Virus record (IMG/VR): IMGVR_UViG_3300047476_001402
Coordinates: 26,384-90,383 of that record
Direction: 5' to 3' (one strand)
Source of the DNA: a virus
DNA: 64,000 bases
Shown here: in pieces, positions 1 to 8,092 of the stretch
How the letters are laid out: each line of letters starts with the position of its first letter
Position numbering within the stretch: the stretch's first letter is position 1
The notes under the pieces: generated by a model
The model's input: the letters and a program-made list of their open reading frames with translations, nothing else
What the model was told of the DNA's origin: nothing
The model's database searches: none
Translations under genes and position numbers: made by a program

Positions 1-1312
1 ATCTAAATTATTCTACGAACGTTGGACCAATGATGAAAATATTACATTATTTTCATATCACGAAGTTCCTGAAGTTTTTGATTCATTTGGAATGCCAGAA
101 TTTGATGATCTATATATTAAGGCCGAAAATAATCCAAATCTCAAATTTAAAAAGAGTGTTCCTGCAAATGAATTATTTGATTCTCTTATCAAAGAAAGAA
201 TTGAAACAAATAGAATTTATATTTTAAATATAGACCTTGCTAATGAATTTTCTCCTTGGATGGATAGAGTATCTATGACAAACCTTTGTGTTGAAGTTTT
301 GCATCCTACTATTCCGTGTCAATATCTTAATGATCCTAATGGGGAGATTGGAACCTGTCTATTAGCAGCGACTAACATGGTTAATATAAAATCCGACGAA
401 GATCATCGAAAGGTTTGCCATTTAGCAGTTAGGATGTTGGATGACATGATCGAACGTCAAATTTATTTTGCTCCTGCTGCTGAGAGATTTACAAAGAATA
501 AACGGTCATTAGGAATTGGTATTACAAACCTTGCTGGATGGCTTGCAACTAAAGGATTAAACCACGATTCTCCAGAATCTCCGAATGTAATTGATGAGTT
601 CATGGAAAAACAGCAATATTATCTTATGGAAGCATCTTGGATGCTTGCAAAGGAGAAAGGGAAAGCACCTGATTGGAATCGTAGTAAATACGCCCATGGT
701 TATTCTAAATTAGACTTATATAAGAAGGATATTGATGAAGTGGTCACTAGAAAACCTACATTAGATTGGAAAACTCTTATGGAAAATATCTGGAAAGACG
801 GTATGCGTAATATGACTCTTTCTTGTGCAATGCCTTGTGAGAAATCATCTCTTATGCAAAATTCTACAAATGGTATGGAACCTATTATTCAATTGTTTCA
901 ATTTAAAGATGATAGACAAGGATCTGCCGCATGGATTGCTCCTGGTGCTAAGAAATATGGGAAATATTACAAATCAGCATACGATTGTTCTAATGAGAAT
1001 ATTATTAAATGCGTTGCCGCAGTGATGAAATGGCTATGTATGAGTGCTTCTGGGAATCATTATTATAACTATGGTAACTATGAGGATAATAAACTTGAAT
1101 CTACGGATGTTGCATATGATATTCTTCTATCTTATAAATACGGATGGAAAACATTGTATTATGCTAAAAACAAACAGGTTGTGAATAAAGACACCACTCT
1201 AGATGAAAACCCCAAGTTCAACGTAACTAAATATGATCCTAATACTAAAGATGTTCGAGAAGAAGCGCCCAATTGGGATTTAGGATGTGCTGGGGGTGCA
1301 TGTTCTCTTTAA
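1..1312 (+). CDS. nrdA: Ribonucleotide reductase class I large subunit, 5' truncated by window edge
   Basis: The frame is open from base 2, so the gene begins before the window. It would reduce ribonucleoside diphosphates to deoxyribonucleotides together with NrdB, which follows 11 bp downstream. The visible part carries the NLCVE active-site segment (compare E. coli NLCLE), a conserved serine/asparagine loop ending in NSTNGMEP, and a C-terminal CAGGAC pair of cysteines that matches the redox-relay CX4C tail of class Ia enzymes. The N-terminal ATP-cone region is not in the window. The identification is firm from family motifs. Confidence 0.96.
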   Translation, partial: SKLFYERWTNDENITLFSYHEVPEVFDSFGMPEFDDLYIKAENNPNLKFKKSVPANELFDSLIKERIETNRIYILNIDLANEFSPWMDRVSMTNLCVEVLHPTIPCQYLNDPNGEIGTCLLAATNMVNIKSDEDHRKVCHLAVRMLDDMIERQIYFAPAAERFTKNKRSLGIGITNLAGWLATKGLNHDSPESPNVIDEFMEKQQYYLMEASWMLAKEKGKAPDWNRSKYAHGYSKLDLYKKDIDEVVTRKPTLDWKTLMENIWKDGMRNMTLSCAMPCEKSSLMQNSTNGMEPIIQLFQFKDDRQGSAAWIAPGAKKYGKYYKSAYDCSNENIIKCVAAVMKWLCMSASGNHYYNYGNYEDNKLESTDVAYDILLSYKYGWKTLYYAKNKQVVNKDTTLDENPKFNVTKYDPNTKDVREEAPNWDLGCAGGACSL

Positions 1313-1323
1313 TTTTTTAAAAT

Positions 1324-2385
1324 ATGAAAAGTGTATATAATAAAACAATCGTTCCTGTAAATGAACGCAGAATGTTCCTTGGACCTGAATTAAATCTACA
1401 AAGGTTTGATGTATTCAAATATAAGAAATTTTATGACTTATATCAGGAACAAAAATCTGCATTCTGGAATCCAGAGGAAATCGATTTCTCTGGGGAAGCT
1501 GCGAAAATAGAATCTATGACTCCAACAGAGAAATGGATATTTGAAAATAATTTAATGTGGCAAACTGCAACAGATTCTGTGCTGAGTCGGGGTATTAATG
1601 AAATTACAAAATATATTACATTACCAGAATTAGAGGCAGCGTGTTCATATTGGCAATTTTGTGAAGTTCTCCATAGTGAATCTTATACCCATGCATTAAA
1701 GGGTATGACTAAGAATCCACAGGAGTTTTTCGATTCTATTATCGTTAATGAGGAGATCAACAAGCGTTCTACGGAAGTAACTAATGCATTTGATAATTTA
1801 CTAGGGGTTTCTGATAAGAATTTACCTGAACAAATTTTCAAAACTATTATCTCAACACAGATCGCAGAAGGTTTAAATTTTCATGTATCATTTTTGTTCT
1901 CTTTCTGGTTTGGAAAACAGGGTAAAGCGCCACAGATGGCAAAGATTATTCGTCTTATTAATAAGGACGAAAGCTTACATGTGGCGATAACACAGAACAT
2001 TATAAAAAACTGGAGAACAAATCCAGAGGAAGGTTTTAAAGATATAATAGATAAAAATACGGATCTTATCTATGGAATGTTCGAGACTGGAGTACAATGT
2101 GAAAAGGATTGGGCTAGTTATCTATTTTCTAAGGGTAGCTTAATCGGATTTAATGAATCTAATGTTCATGATTATATTGAATGGTTAGCAAATAATCGTC
2201 TTTCAAGTCTTGGATATGATAAAATATTTGAATGTAAAAAGAATCCTATCGGAACTTGGTTGCTAGAGTATCTCGATCCCACATTAGCACAATCGGCACC
2301 ACAGGAACAGAATCTTACCACGTACCAAATTGGTAGTAGGAATAATACATTAGATAAATCAAAGCTTAAAAGAATTACTTTATGA
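1324..2385 (+). CDS. nrdB: Ribonucleotide reductase class I small subunit
   Basis: This 353-residue protein has the length and architecture of the ferritin-like radical-generating subunit. Helices with metal-ligand patterns are visible: EKWIFENNL, then EVLHSESY around residues 115-125, EEINKR, and DESLHVAIT around residue 215. It pairs with NrdA immediately upstream to supply dNTPs for phage DNA synthesis. The start has an A/T-rich leader with no clear Shine-Dalgarno motif. Its stop codon overlaps the start of the next small gene in an ATGA arrangement, so the three are probably one transcript. Confidence 0.95.
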   Translation: MKSVYNKTIVPVNERRMFLGPELNLQRFDVFKYKKFYDLYQEQKSAFWNPEEIDFSGEAAKIESMTPTEKWIFENNLMWQTATDSVLSRGINEITKYITLPELEAACSYWQFCEVLHSESYTHALKGMTKNPQEFFDSIIVNEEINKRSTEVTNAFDNLLGVSDKNLPEQIFKTIISTQIAEGLNFHVSFLFSFWFGKQGKAPQMAKIIRLINKDESLHVAITQNIIKNWRTNPEEGFKDIIDKNTDLIYGMFETGVQCEKDWASYLFSKGSLIGFNESNVHDYIEWLANNRLSSLGYDKIFECKKNPIGTWLLEYLDPTLAQSAPQEQNLTTYQIGSRNNTLDKSKLKRITL

Positions 2386-2510
2386 AATATAAAGAAACTT
2401 GGGCAGAAAAGGTTTGTAGGGAAACCCGTTCGATTTGTAATAAATTAACTGATAAAGAACGGGCAGATTTACTTCGAAAAGCAAAGTCTATAATAAACTC
2501 CAAAGGTTAA
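2382..2510 (+). CDS. Small basic hypothetical protein, 42 aa
   Basis: The start overlaps the nrdB stop (ATGA), which supports translational coupling. The product is 42 residues, Lys/Arg-rich, begins MKYKETWAEK and contains LTDKERADLLRKA, probably helical. The frame ends just before a strong terminator. No family is recognised. Its position at the end of the nrd operon could mean an accessory role, but nothing in the sequence shows one. Confidence 0.55.
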   Translation: MKYKETWAEKVCRETRSICNKLTDKERADLLRKAKSIINSKG

Positions 2511-2518
2511 AATAAAAA

Positions 2519-2549
2519 AGAGAGTACTTGACGGGTACTCTCTTTTTTT
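2519..2549 (+). terminator. Rho-independent terminator closing the nrd operon
   Basis: A 9-bp stem (AGAGAGTAC with GTACTCTCT) encloses a 7-nt loop TTGACGG and is followed by a run of Ts. It lies just after the 42-aa gene. Confidence 0.85.
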
Positions 2550-2556
2550 GTATAGT
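2528..2556 (+). promoter_or_regulatory. Sigma70-like promoter overlapping the terminator
   Basis: TTGACG occupies the terminator loop. After 17 bp comes TATAGT at 2551-2556. The predicted +1 is about 3 nt before the ATG at 2566, so the transcript would be almost leaderless. Confidence 0.6.
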
Positions 2557-2565
2557 GATACACCT

Positions 2566-2877
2566 ATGAGTCGAACAATTACAATTCCAGTCGTAACACG
2601 AACACAAGATAATGGTGATGGTGGATATACTACTTATGTTTATAATAACAATGATGAACTTATCAAAGATCACCCCAAATCGACTAAATCTGTATTTATC
2701 GGTAATTCTAGACAATATGTTGATGTGCATCTGACTCAAAAAGAAATTGACGATATCTTAAACGAGGACGATCCTTATAAAAATGGTTATATCGGAAAAT
2801 CTACCATTTCTATTGAGATTGATGAAAACGGAGTTGCGAAACTTGCCAAATCTTGTAGTTTTCATGCAGGACAATAA
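2566..2877 (+). CDS. Hypothetical protein, 103 aa
   Basis: The ATG at 2566 (MSRTITIPVV) is chosen over an upstream TTG at 2548, because the TTG lies inside the promoter. The product is acidic with short beta-like segments and no recognised domain. It is the first gene after the overlapping terminator/promoter and is followed 2 bp later by another small gene, so it probably heads a short operon with the 64-aa and cupin-like genes. Function unknown. Confidence 0.7.
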   Translation: MSRTITIPVVTRTQDNGDGGYTTYVYNNNDELIKDHPKSTKSVFIGNSRQYVDVHLTQKEIDDILNEDDPYKNGYIGKSTISIEIDENGVAKLAKSCSFHAGQ

Positions 2878-2879
2878 TT

Positions 2880-3074
2880 ATGTGGCCTTTTAAATCAAAA
2901 AAGAAACCAATTCTTCGAGTTATTTCCAGAGAATATCTAGGAAGAATTATAGAACCTGCTGATTATGGTTACGGGATGGGAACCGATCTTGATGTATATG
3001 ATAAATATGCCGTGACTTATCAAGATGTGGAAACTGGAGAAACATTTGTAACAGAAGAATTGAGTCTAGGGTGA
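2880..3074 (+). CDS. Small hypothetical protein, 64 aa
   Basis: This starts 2 bp after the previous stop and ends overlapping the GTG of the next gene (GTGA). The N-terminus is basic (MWPFKSKKKP) and the rest has alternating hydrophobic residues. No family recognised. Confidence 0.65.
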   Translation: MWPFKSKKKPILRVISREYLGRIIEPADYGYGMGTDLDVYDKYAVTYQDVETGETFVTEELSLG

Positions 3075-3478
3075 AATTTCTAACTTGGCGACAAAAATTA
3101 GGTCGAACTGAGTGCCCATACATGGAAAGATGGGTTTTAAATTTTGGTCTATTTTCTATACGTCTTCATCATTGGTTTTACGGAGATGATCCGAGACATT
3201 TTCATGATCATCCATGGAACTTTATCGTATGTGTTTTAAAAGGACAATATTGGGATGTGAATCCTGTTGGTCGGGAATTGATGAATGTAGGACGAATTGT
3301 ATTTCGAAAAGCGGAACATCGCCACACAGTCGAAACGCAAGGCGTGTGGACGTTATTATTAACTGGTCCTGAAAAAAGAGAATGGGGATTCTGGTTAAAG
3401 AATAAAACTGGAAAAGATATTTGGTTTAAAGCAAAAAGATACTTCATTAAAAAAGGTCATCATCCATGTGAAAAGTGA
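3071..3478 (+). CDS. Cupin-like protein, 135 aa
   Basis: The start is a GTG overlapping the upstream stop. The sequence carries the cupin-like metal-site pattern HFHDHPW followed about 60 residues later by EHRH, with beta-rich segments in between. The family includes small metal-dependent enzymes and binding proteins; the substrate cannot be read from the sequence. A second protein with the same pattern (FHNHPFHYI...YHRI) is encoded at 47386-47883, so the phage keeps two diverged paralogues. Function is otherwise unknown. Confidence 0.7.
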   Translation: MKFLTWRQKLGRTECPYMERWVLNFGLFSIRLHHWFYGDDPRHFHDHPWNFIVCVLKGQYWDVNPVGRELMNVGRIVFRKAEHRHTVETQGVWTLLLTGPEKREWGFWLKNKTGKDIWFKAKRYFIKKGHHPCEK

Positions 3479-3507
3479 TTGACACACAGCGAAAATCACA
3501 CCATACT
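3479..3507 (+). promoter_or_regulatory. Sigma70-like promoter, leaderless start
   Basis: TTGACA at 3479-3484 is separated by 17 bp from CATACT at 3502-3507. The ATG of the next gene is at 3513, so the predicted +1 falls on the start codon. Confidence 0.65.
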
Positions 3508-3512
3508 ATACA

Positions 3513-4487
3513 ATGACTTTTCATCAAATTGCACAAAGCATTCGAAACGGTAAAATGACACTTGAACACCAAGGACATTGGGGATGTTCAGACGTAAAAC
3601 AATATGAGAAAGTTAAAACAGATATCTTTGAACGTATTTTAGAAAAATACGATGATGATCTTGAAAAATCAAAGGGTTCATATGATGGCAAATGGTCATC
3701 ACAACCAAATGAAAAAAGGGCACAGAAAGATATTGATAAAGATATGCGCGATTTCTATTCACGCGATCTTGATAGAGATTATAGCATAGAGTTTCGAGGC
3801 GATTTATCACATATTCGTTATGAATATACATGCTTTCATTGCGGAGAGAGAATATTCTTCTATGCTCCTGAACCCGATAAATTGGTAGCTTTTACAAGTT
3901 ATAAAGGATATACAAATGGAGTGCAGAAACCTTGTATTCTCCCTCGTCACGATCCTTATGAAGGTACTATTAAGGTCGATAGTGACATGATATTCACAAA
4001 TTATTTTGGAGATGGTAATGCCCCTCATCTCAGTGCAGACACGCCTAGTGAACTCGAAACAGGGAAACGTGACTGGAGTGAAGAATATTCATTAAATGCT
4101 AGTATTGGTCGTATCCGAATTGCTGATTTTAAATCAAAAATTTTAAATGTTGCATATGGACAGATGGGAAATATGTCTATAGGAGTTTATGTAAATGATA
4201 CTGGAACTAAGATCATTCTCGATAATCCGTGGGATAATGAGATTGAAGGATTTACGAAAATTGGAGATAATATTTCTCTATCAGTGTGGCGATACGAAGC
4301 CACTGATATGACTACATTAAAATTAGACAATTCTAATTATGATGAATTTATCAAGAAAAGTGATGAACGTTATCTTGATATTATTAGAGTACCTGTAAAA
4401 CATGGTATTTGGAAATTTACACATTATTATGATGCGTGTGAAGATTCGAAGCATTATGCGGTTTTTGAGCTTGACATTAAGAAGTAA
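3513..4487 (+). CDS. Hypothetical protein with a zinc-knuckle-like motif, 324 aa
   Basis: This is a long soluble protein with its own promoter. A CFHCG motif near residue 110 could be half of a zinc site, but no second Cys pair is obvious, so zinc binding is uncertain. The N-terminal third is charged and probably helical; the C-terminal half is beta-rich with several Asp/Asn turns. No family is recognised. It is transcribed just ahead of the tRNA-like RNA at 4510. Confidence 0.75.
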   Translation: MTFHQIAQSIRNGKMTLEHQGHWGCSDVKQYEKVKTDIFERILEKYDDDLEKSKGSYDGKWSSQPNEKRAQKDIDKDMRDFYSRDLDRDYSIEFRGDLSHIRYEYTCFHCGERIFFYAPEPDKLVAFTSYKGYTNGVQKPCILPRHDPYEGTIKVDSDMIFTNYFGDGNAPHLSADTPSELETGKRDWSEEYSLNASIGRIRIADFKSKILNVAYGQMGNMSIGVYVNDTGTKIILDNPWDNEIEGFTKIGDNISLSVWRYEATDMTTLKLDNSNYDEFIKKSDERYLDIIRVPVKHGIWKFTHYYDACEDSKHYAVFELDIKK

Positions 4488-4499
4488 AAGGGTTAATGT
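4471..4499 (+). promoter_or_regulatory. Possible promoter for the tRNA-like RNA
   Basis: TTGACA at 4471-4476 is followed after 17 bp by TAATGT at 4494-4499. The predicted +1 lies about 4 nt before the 5' end of the RNA at 4510. The -35 lies inside the 3' end of the preceding gene. Confidence 0.5.
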
Positions 4500-4509
4500 A
4501 AAGGATAAT

Positions 4510-4682
4510 GCGGGGGTAGCTCAGTGGTAGAGCGCATACCGAAAGGTATCCAAAACAAAGGCGATAAAAACATTGAACGAAAGTGGGTAACAAGTTGGCG
4601 GATTGGTCACATCTTCTAAATTTTCGAAATAAGAAGATAACATGTGAGAGGTCGGAGGTTCAATCCCTTCCCCTTCGCACCA
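4510..4682 (+). ncRNA. tRNA-like RNA with a large insertion replacing the anticodon region
   Basis: The 5' part has a 7-nt acceptor strand GCGGGGG, then TA, then a canonical D arm (GCTC, loop AGTGGTA, GAGC). The 3' part has a T stem (GGAGG with CTTCC), a TTCAATC-type loop, the acceptor partner CCTTCGC and an encoded ACCA end. Acceptor pairing is 7 of 7 with two G-U pairs. Where the anticodon arm should be there is an ATACC-GAAA-GGTAT tetraloop hairpin, and then about 95 nt including a nested hairpin at 4608-4646. No normal anticodon loop is visible. The T loop appears one base too long. It could be an intron-bearing tRNA, a decayed tRNA or a dedicated tRNA-mimic RNA. It is not a recognisable tmRNA, because the D arm is canonical and no tag frame is seen. 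Confidence 0.75.
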
Positions 4683-4702
4683 AATTTTAAAAATAAAAAG
4701 AA

Positions 4703-4957
4703 ATGCCAGTTAAAATAAACAGAAATCTTAAAGAAACTGAATGTTCTCTGTACGGCCCTGATGGTTCCTTTATAGGAATCATAGATTCAGAAATTATTCT
4801 GAATGATGTTCGTCTTCAAATTAAAAGACAACAATTAGAAGGATATTACATTATTTTCGAGAATAATAAAATTACCATTCATCTCAATGGTAAATTAAAC
4901 CACTGGCCTAATGGTTTTTTTAGAACTTGGACGGATCAACTTTTCGAATTACTTTGA
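4703..4957 (+). CDS. Hypothetical protein, 84 aa
   Basis: This begins 20 bp after the tRNA-like RNA with an A-rich leader (AAAAGAA). It is predicted beta-rich and ends in an aromatic C-terminus. No family recognised. Its TGA is one base away from the next ATG. Confidence 0.65.
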   Translation: MPVKINRNLKETECSLYGPDGSFIGIIDSEIILNDVRLQIKRQQLEGYYIIFENNKITIHLNGKLNHWPNGFFRTWTDQLFELL

Positions 4958-4958
4958 T

Positions 4959-5360
4959 ATGAAATTAAAAGATAGTATAGCCATTCCTCTCCTTCCTGCA
5001 TTTCCGCCTAATAGAGCGGATAATTTCAACGAAGAGAAGATGGAACAATACGTGAATGCTGTAATCGAATCCGAATTGGAGGAACTTCGAAAAATACGAG
5101 GTGTTATACTAGATAGTGGAATTCGATTTTCTGGCGAATATAGAAGTGCTAGTGAACGAATTAAATTCATTCTAGAAAAATATAAAAGCCTCGAAACAGA
5201 ATTAAATTCTATTAAAGACGGTATTAAACGTAATAGTATGACAACTGTCGTGGACGGTAATGATATGTGTGATTGGGGGTGGACAAATATCGAAGGTTTA
5301 CATGCTAATTTGCGAAGTGGTCGATACGATTATATTATAAATTCCAAAAAAGACTCTTAA
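4959..5360 (+). CDS. Hypothetical protein, 133 aa, helical
   Basis: The ATG at 4959 is preferred because it directly follows the upstream stop; an earlier in-frame start would overlap. The middle of the protein (residues 25-85) is Glu/Lys-rich and probably coiled coil. The last codon overlaps the next start. Similar small helical genes are common in phage early regions. Function unknown. Confidence 0.7.
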   Translation: MKLKDSIAIPLLPAFPPNRADNFNEEKMEQYVNAVIESELEELRKIRGVILDSGIRFSGEYRSASERIKFILEKYKSLETELNSIKDGIKRNSMTTVVDGNDMCDWGWTNIEGLHANLRSGRYDYIINSKKDS

Positions 5361-5557
5361 TGAACTGTTTACTATTTTATAATGGAAAAGATCCTGCATT
5401 TTCTATCTGGGATGACAATATGGATGCATGTATGACGTTGGTTCGTGCAATGAAACGTATTGGATGGAAATTCGTATGGACTGTCCACACCTCTACCGGT
5501 TCTTGGCCTTTGCCAAGATATGAGAAAGAATACGAAGAATGGAAGAAATTGGAATAA
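5360..5557 (+). CDS. Small hypothetical protein, 65 aa
   Basis: This is translationally coupled to the gene before it. The protein contains several Trp residues (SIWDD, GWKFVW, SWPLP) and ends in a charged helix. No family recognised. Confidence 0.6.
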   Translation: MNCLLFYNGKDPAFSIWDDNMDACMTLVRAMKRIGWKFVWTVHTSTGSWPLPRYEKEYEEWKKLE

Positions 5558-5665
5558 TTAACAGACAACGGACCAGAAACTATATATTTGCATCAATTTA
5601 TCAAAAAAGTAACAGACGATGAATTGTCAAATATCCGTTTTCTCTGATACGGAAATTGGAATTTT

Positions 5666-5866
5666 ATGAGAATAATACCCATTGATGTAATTAAATCTAC
5701 TCGTAAACGCGCACGTATCATTTATTATATCGGTCGTAAAAATAATAATAAAAAGATGTTAGATTTTAGTTACATATTATTTCAACATGTTGATAGTATG
5801 ATTCAAACTAATAGGTGGCTGACGAAAAAATATGAAAACGCTGGTAACGGGGCACCGACTACATAA
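5666..5866 (+). CDS. Small basic hypothetical protein, 66 aa
   Basis: It is Lys/Arg-rich (STRKRARIIYYIGRKNNNKK) and probably binds nucleic acid or is merely basic. It overlaps the following SLOG-type gene by 35 bp. About 100 bp before it hold only a possible 27-aa frame (5539-5622) that cannot be supported well. Confidence 0.5.
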   Translation: MRIIPIDVIKSTRKRARIIYYIGRKNNNKKMLDFSYILFQHVDSMIQTNRWLTKKYENAGNGAPTT

Positions 5867-6281
5867 ACTCCAACAGTATGATATGGATTGGATTCGTTAT
5901 GTCGGAATTATTGCAGCATTATCAGACACGTTTCTAAGAAATACTACATACGGTCTTTCAGGAATGGCGAGTGGTGTAGATTTGTGGTTTTGTGAGGAAC
6001 TTATATATAGGAAGATTCCATATACTGCGTGTATACCATTTGATGGGCAAGAGGATACCATGGACGAGGGTTCCAAGAAAGACCGTGAATTTCTAATTGA
6101 AAGTGCCTCTAAAATTTTGAAGTGTAAGAATTCAGCAATGGTTGAAAAAGCGGATGCAGCATTAGTGGTTTTCGACGGAAATAAAGGCGGTACCCATAAT
6201 GTATTTCAACAATTGATTGAACATAAAAAACCCTTTGTATGGATTAATCCAGTTGGTCAAAAAGTCTGGGAAATGACTTGA
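5832..6281 (+). CDS. SLOG-domain (YpsA/DUF1273-like) nucleotide-binding protein
   Basis: The sequence begins MKTLVTGHR, matches the Rossmann-type SLOG fold and has the GMASGVD loop near residue 47 and the GNKGGT loop near residue 115 that bind nucleotide-derived ligands in this superfamily. Family members (YpsA, DprA-related) sense or process nucleotides, including NAD+- or ADP-ribose-related ligands. It sits in the same unit as the NAD+ salvage genes downstream, which makes a nucleotide-sensing role attractive but unproven. The length of 149 residues is normal for YpsA-like proteins. Confidence 0.8.
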   Translation: MKTLVTGHRLHKLQQYDMDWIRYVGIIAALSDTFLRNTTYGLSGMASGVDLWFCEELIYRKIPYTACIPFDGQEDTMDEGSKKDREFLIESASKILKCKNSAMVEKADAALVVFDGNKGGTHNVFQQLIEHKKPFVWINPVGQKVWEMT

Positions 6282-6301
6282 CTAACAAATAACAACATGT
6301 A

Positions 6302-6670
6302 ATGTCTCTTATGACTGGACCACTTATCTTCTTTATCATTGCAATTATTGCACTACCGTTTTCGATCTATTTAACATTTAAAACAGATCATCCATTTTTT
6401 GTACTTGGATCAATGATCCTCGGTGCATCATTTATATGTTGCGTTTTCTTTCCTGTAAAAACGGCATATGAACCGATTGTATATAAAGCAGAATCTACAT
6501 CGTTCAAAGTTTTTGCTATTACTGATGAAAAAGTTTTCGAATCAGATAAGAAAATCGATTTTCATAATTGGACTTCGGGGAAGGAAGGATACTTATATGT
6601 CGAATATAATAGCTTTGGTAGTATAATAACAAAAAGTTTCACAACAGAAAAACCAGAAAATGAAAAATAA
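6302..6670 (+). CDS. Membrane protein, 122 aa
   Basis: Two hydrophobic segments (residues 8-25 and 33-53) predict transmembrane helices, followed by a soluble C-terminal domain of about 65 residues. The 3' end overlaps the next gene by 11 bp. The target and role are unknown. Confidence 0.65.
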   Translation: MSLMTGPLIFFIIAIIALPFSIYLTFKTDHPFFVLGSMILGASFICCVFFPVKTAYEPIVYKAESTSFKVFAITDEKVFESDKKIDFHNWTSGKEGYLYVEYNSFGSIITKSFTTEKPENEK

Positions 6671-6986
6671 TATTCAAAAACTCATTCAGATATTCAGTAC
6701 ACCAGGAAACCGTTGCAAAGGTTCATATGAACGCGGAGGAAGGTATTGCCTCCTCGGTGCCATGAGCAATCTTTTAACTGTTGAAGATAATTATGAACTC
6801 AAAAAATACCTTGAAGGTAAATTAGGAGAATTTGTGTTACAATTTAACAGTTATAATGTTAATAAAATCAATATTGATAAGGAGAACACTGGAAAGGTGA
6901 ATCTTAATCTTGCAACATTTAATGATAATGTCGAAGATAAAACCCTCATTGAGTTCTTGACTTTCTGCAAAAAAACTCTACCTTAA
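6660..6986 (+). CDS. Hypothetical protein, 108 aa
   Basis: This overlaps the preceding membrane-protein gene, so it is probably coupled to it. It contains a basic N-terminal stretch and RYCLLGAMSNLL, a short motif seen in small phage proteins related to DUF6197-type families; that link is only tentative. Function unknown. Confidence 0.6.
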   Translation: MKNNIQKLIQIFSTPGNRCKGSYERGGRYCLLGAMSNLLTVEDNYELKKYLEGKLGEFVLQFNSYNVNKINIDKENTGKVNLNLATFNDNVEDKTLIEFLTFCKKTLP

Positions 6987-6993
6987 TACACCA

Positions 6994-7125
6994 ATGGAGA
7001 CACTTATTAATATCATTCAAGAATTACTAGCCATGTACGGATTCCTAGGAATCATGGCATTATCGGCACTAATCCCGATCACTATCGGAGTGTTTATCAT
7101 CAAAATGACCGAGGAAAAGAAATAA
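6994..7125 (+). CDS. Small single-pass membrane protein, 43 aa
   Basis: The frame at 6994 encodes METLINIIQE, then a long hydrophobic segment, then a charged tail MTEEKK. It fills the space between two well-supported genes and precedes nadM by 4 bp. Small membrane proteins of this kind are frequent in lysis or superinfection modules, but no specific function is visible. Confidence 0.6.
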   Translation: METLINIIQELLAMYGFLGIMALSALIPITIGVFIIKMTEEKK

Positions 7126-7129
7126 TTAT

Positions 7130-8092
7130 ATGAAACCTGTAGAAAAAAAGAGAGAAGTTGGAGTAATTATTGGGCGCTTCCAAGTCCATGAACTTCATGA
7201 TGCACATAAAGATTTGATTCAAAGTGTGTTGAATCGTCATGCACGGGTTATCATCTTCCTTGGATGTTCGCCAATTAAGAATACCCTAAATAATCCGATT
7301 GATTTTAAACATCGTGCGGCAATGATTAAAGAAGTATTTCCTGATGTGGAAATCTTTAAAGTTGATGATAACCGTAGTAATGAAGTATGGTCGAAGAATC
7401 TTGATAAAATGGTTCGGGATTTACTTCCCCCTGGACAAACCGCGACTCTTTACGGAAGCCGTGATAGCTTTCTGAATGCATATAGCGGAAAGATTCATAC
7501 CTGTGAATTGGAATCTGAAATCTTTGTTTCTGCAACACAAGTACGGAAACAAATCATGGTGAATTATCCTTCGAGTAAGGATTATCGTGCAGGATTGATT
7601 GCTGCGACTGGTATGCATTATCCTACTGCATTCCAAACTGTGGATTGTGCAATTATTAACTTTGATACGAATGAGCTTCTACTTGTTCGTAAACCTGGAG
7701 AGACTAAATGGCGTTTTGTAGGGGGTTTTAGTGATCCTACTAGTGAAAGCCTAGAGCAAGATGCAAAGCGCGAGGTAATGGAAGAAACAGGCGTAGAAGT
7801 AGACGATATTAAGTATATTGGTAGTACTAAAATTAAAGATTGGAGATTTCGTTCGGGTAAAGATTGTATTAAAACTGCATTCTTTTCTGCGAAATATATA
7901 TTTGGTCAACCTGAAGGTGCCGATGATGTCGAAGCTGCAAAATGGGTTAGTATCGCTAAACCGTTGGATAAAAATGATATTGTTGAAGAGCATCACGTTC
8001 TAGTTGATATGTTCAATAAAAGTTTTAAATATCGGATGAATGATCATCTGAATGACCTTGTTCAGAAATTGGTGGCTAGTGAATCGAAATAG
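7130..8092 (+). CDS. nadM: Bifunctional NMN adenylyltransferase / Nudix hydrolase
   Basis: The N-terminal domain (residues 8-165) has the nucleotidyltransferase pattern GRFQVHELHDAH and the FVSATQVRK segment of NadM-type NMN adenylyltransferases, which make NAD+ from NMN and ATP. The C-terminal domain (about 175-300) has a Nudix signature ending KREVMEETGVE, as in ADP-ribose pyrophosphatase fusions. The length (320 aa) fits the known NadM-Nudix fusion. With NAMPT at 9456 it forms a two-step nicotinamide-to-NAD+ route. Known phage pathways of this type rebuild NAD+ depleted by host defences; that role here is inference from the pairing. Confidence 0.93.
   Translation: MKPVEKKREVGVIIGRFQVHELHDAHKDLIQSVLNRHARVIIFLGCSPIKNTLNNPIDFKHRAAMIKEVFPDVEIFKVDDNRSNEVWSKNLDKMVRDLLPPGQTATLYGSRDSFLNAYSGKIHTCELESEIFVSATQVRKQIMVNYPSSKDYRAGLIAATGMHYPTAFQTVDCAIINFDTNELLLVRKPGETKWRFVGGFSDPTSESLEQDAKREVMEETGVEVDDIKYIGSTKIKDWRFRSGKDCIKTAFFSAKYIFGQPEGADDVEAAKWVSIAKPLDKNDIVEEHHVLVDMFNKSFKYRMNDHLNDLVQKLVASESK

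Noticed and set aside
4510-4682. tmRNA
   Set aside because: The 5' end has a canonical tRNA D arm and there is no recognisable tag frame or typical tmRNA 5' sequence.
5539-5622. 27-aa frame overlapping the 65-aa gene
   Set aside because: It overlaps heavily and has no independent support.
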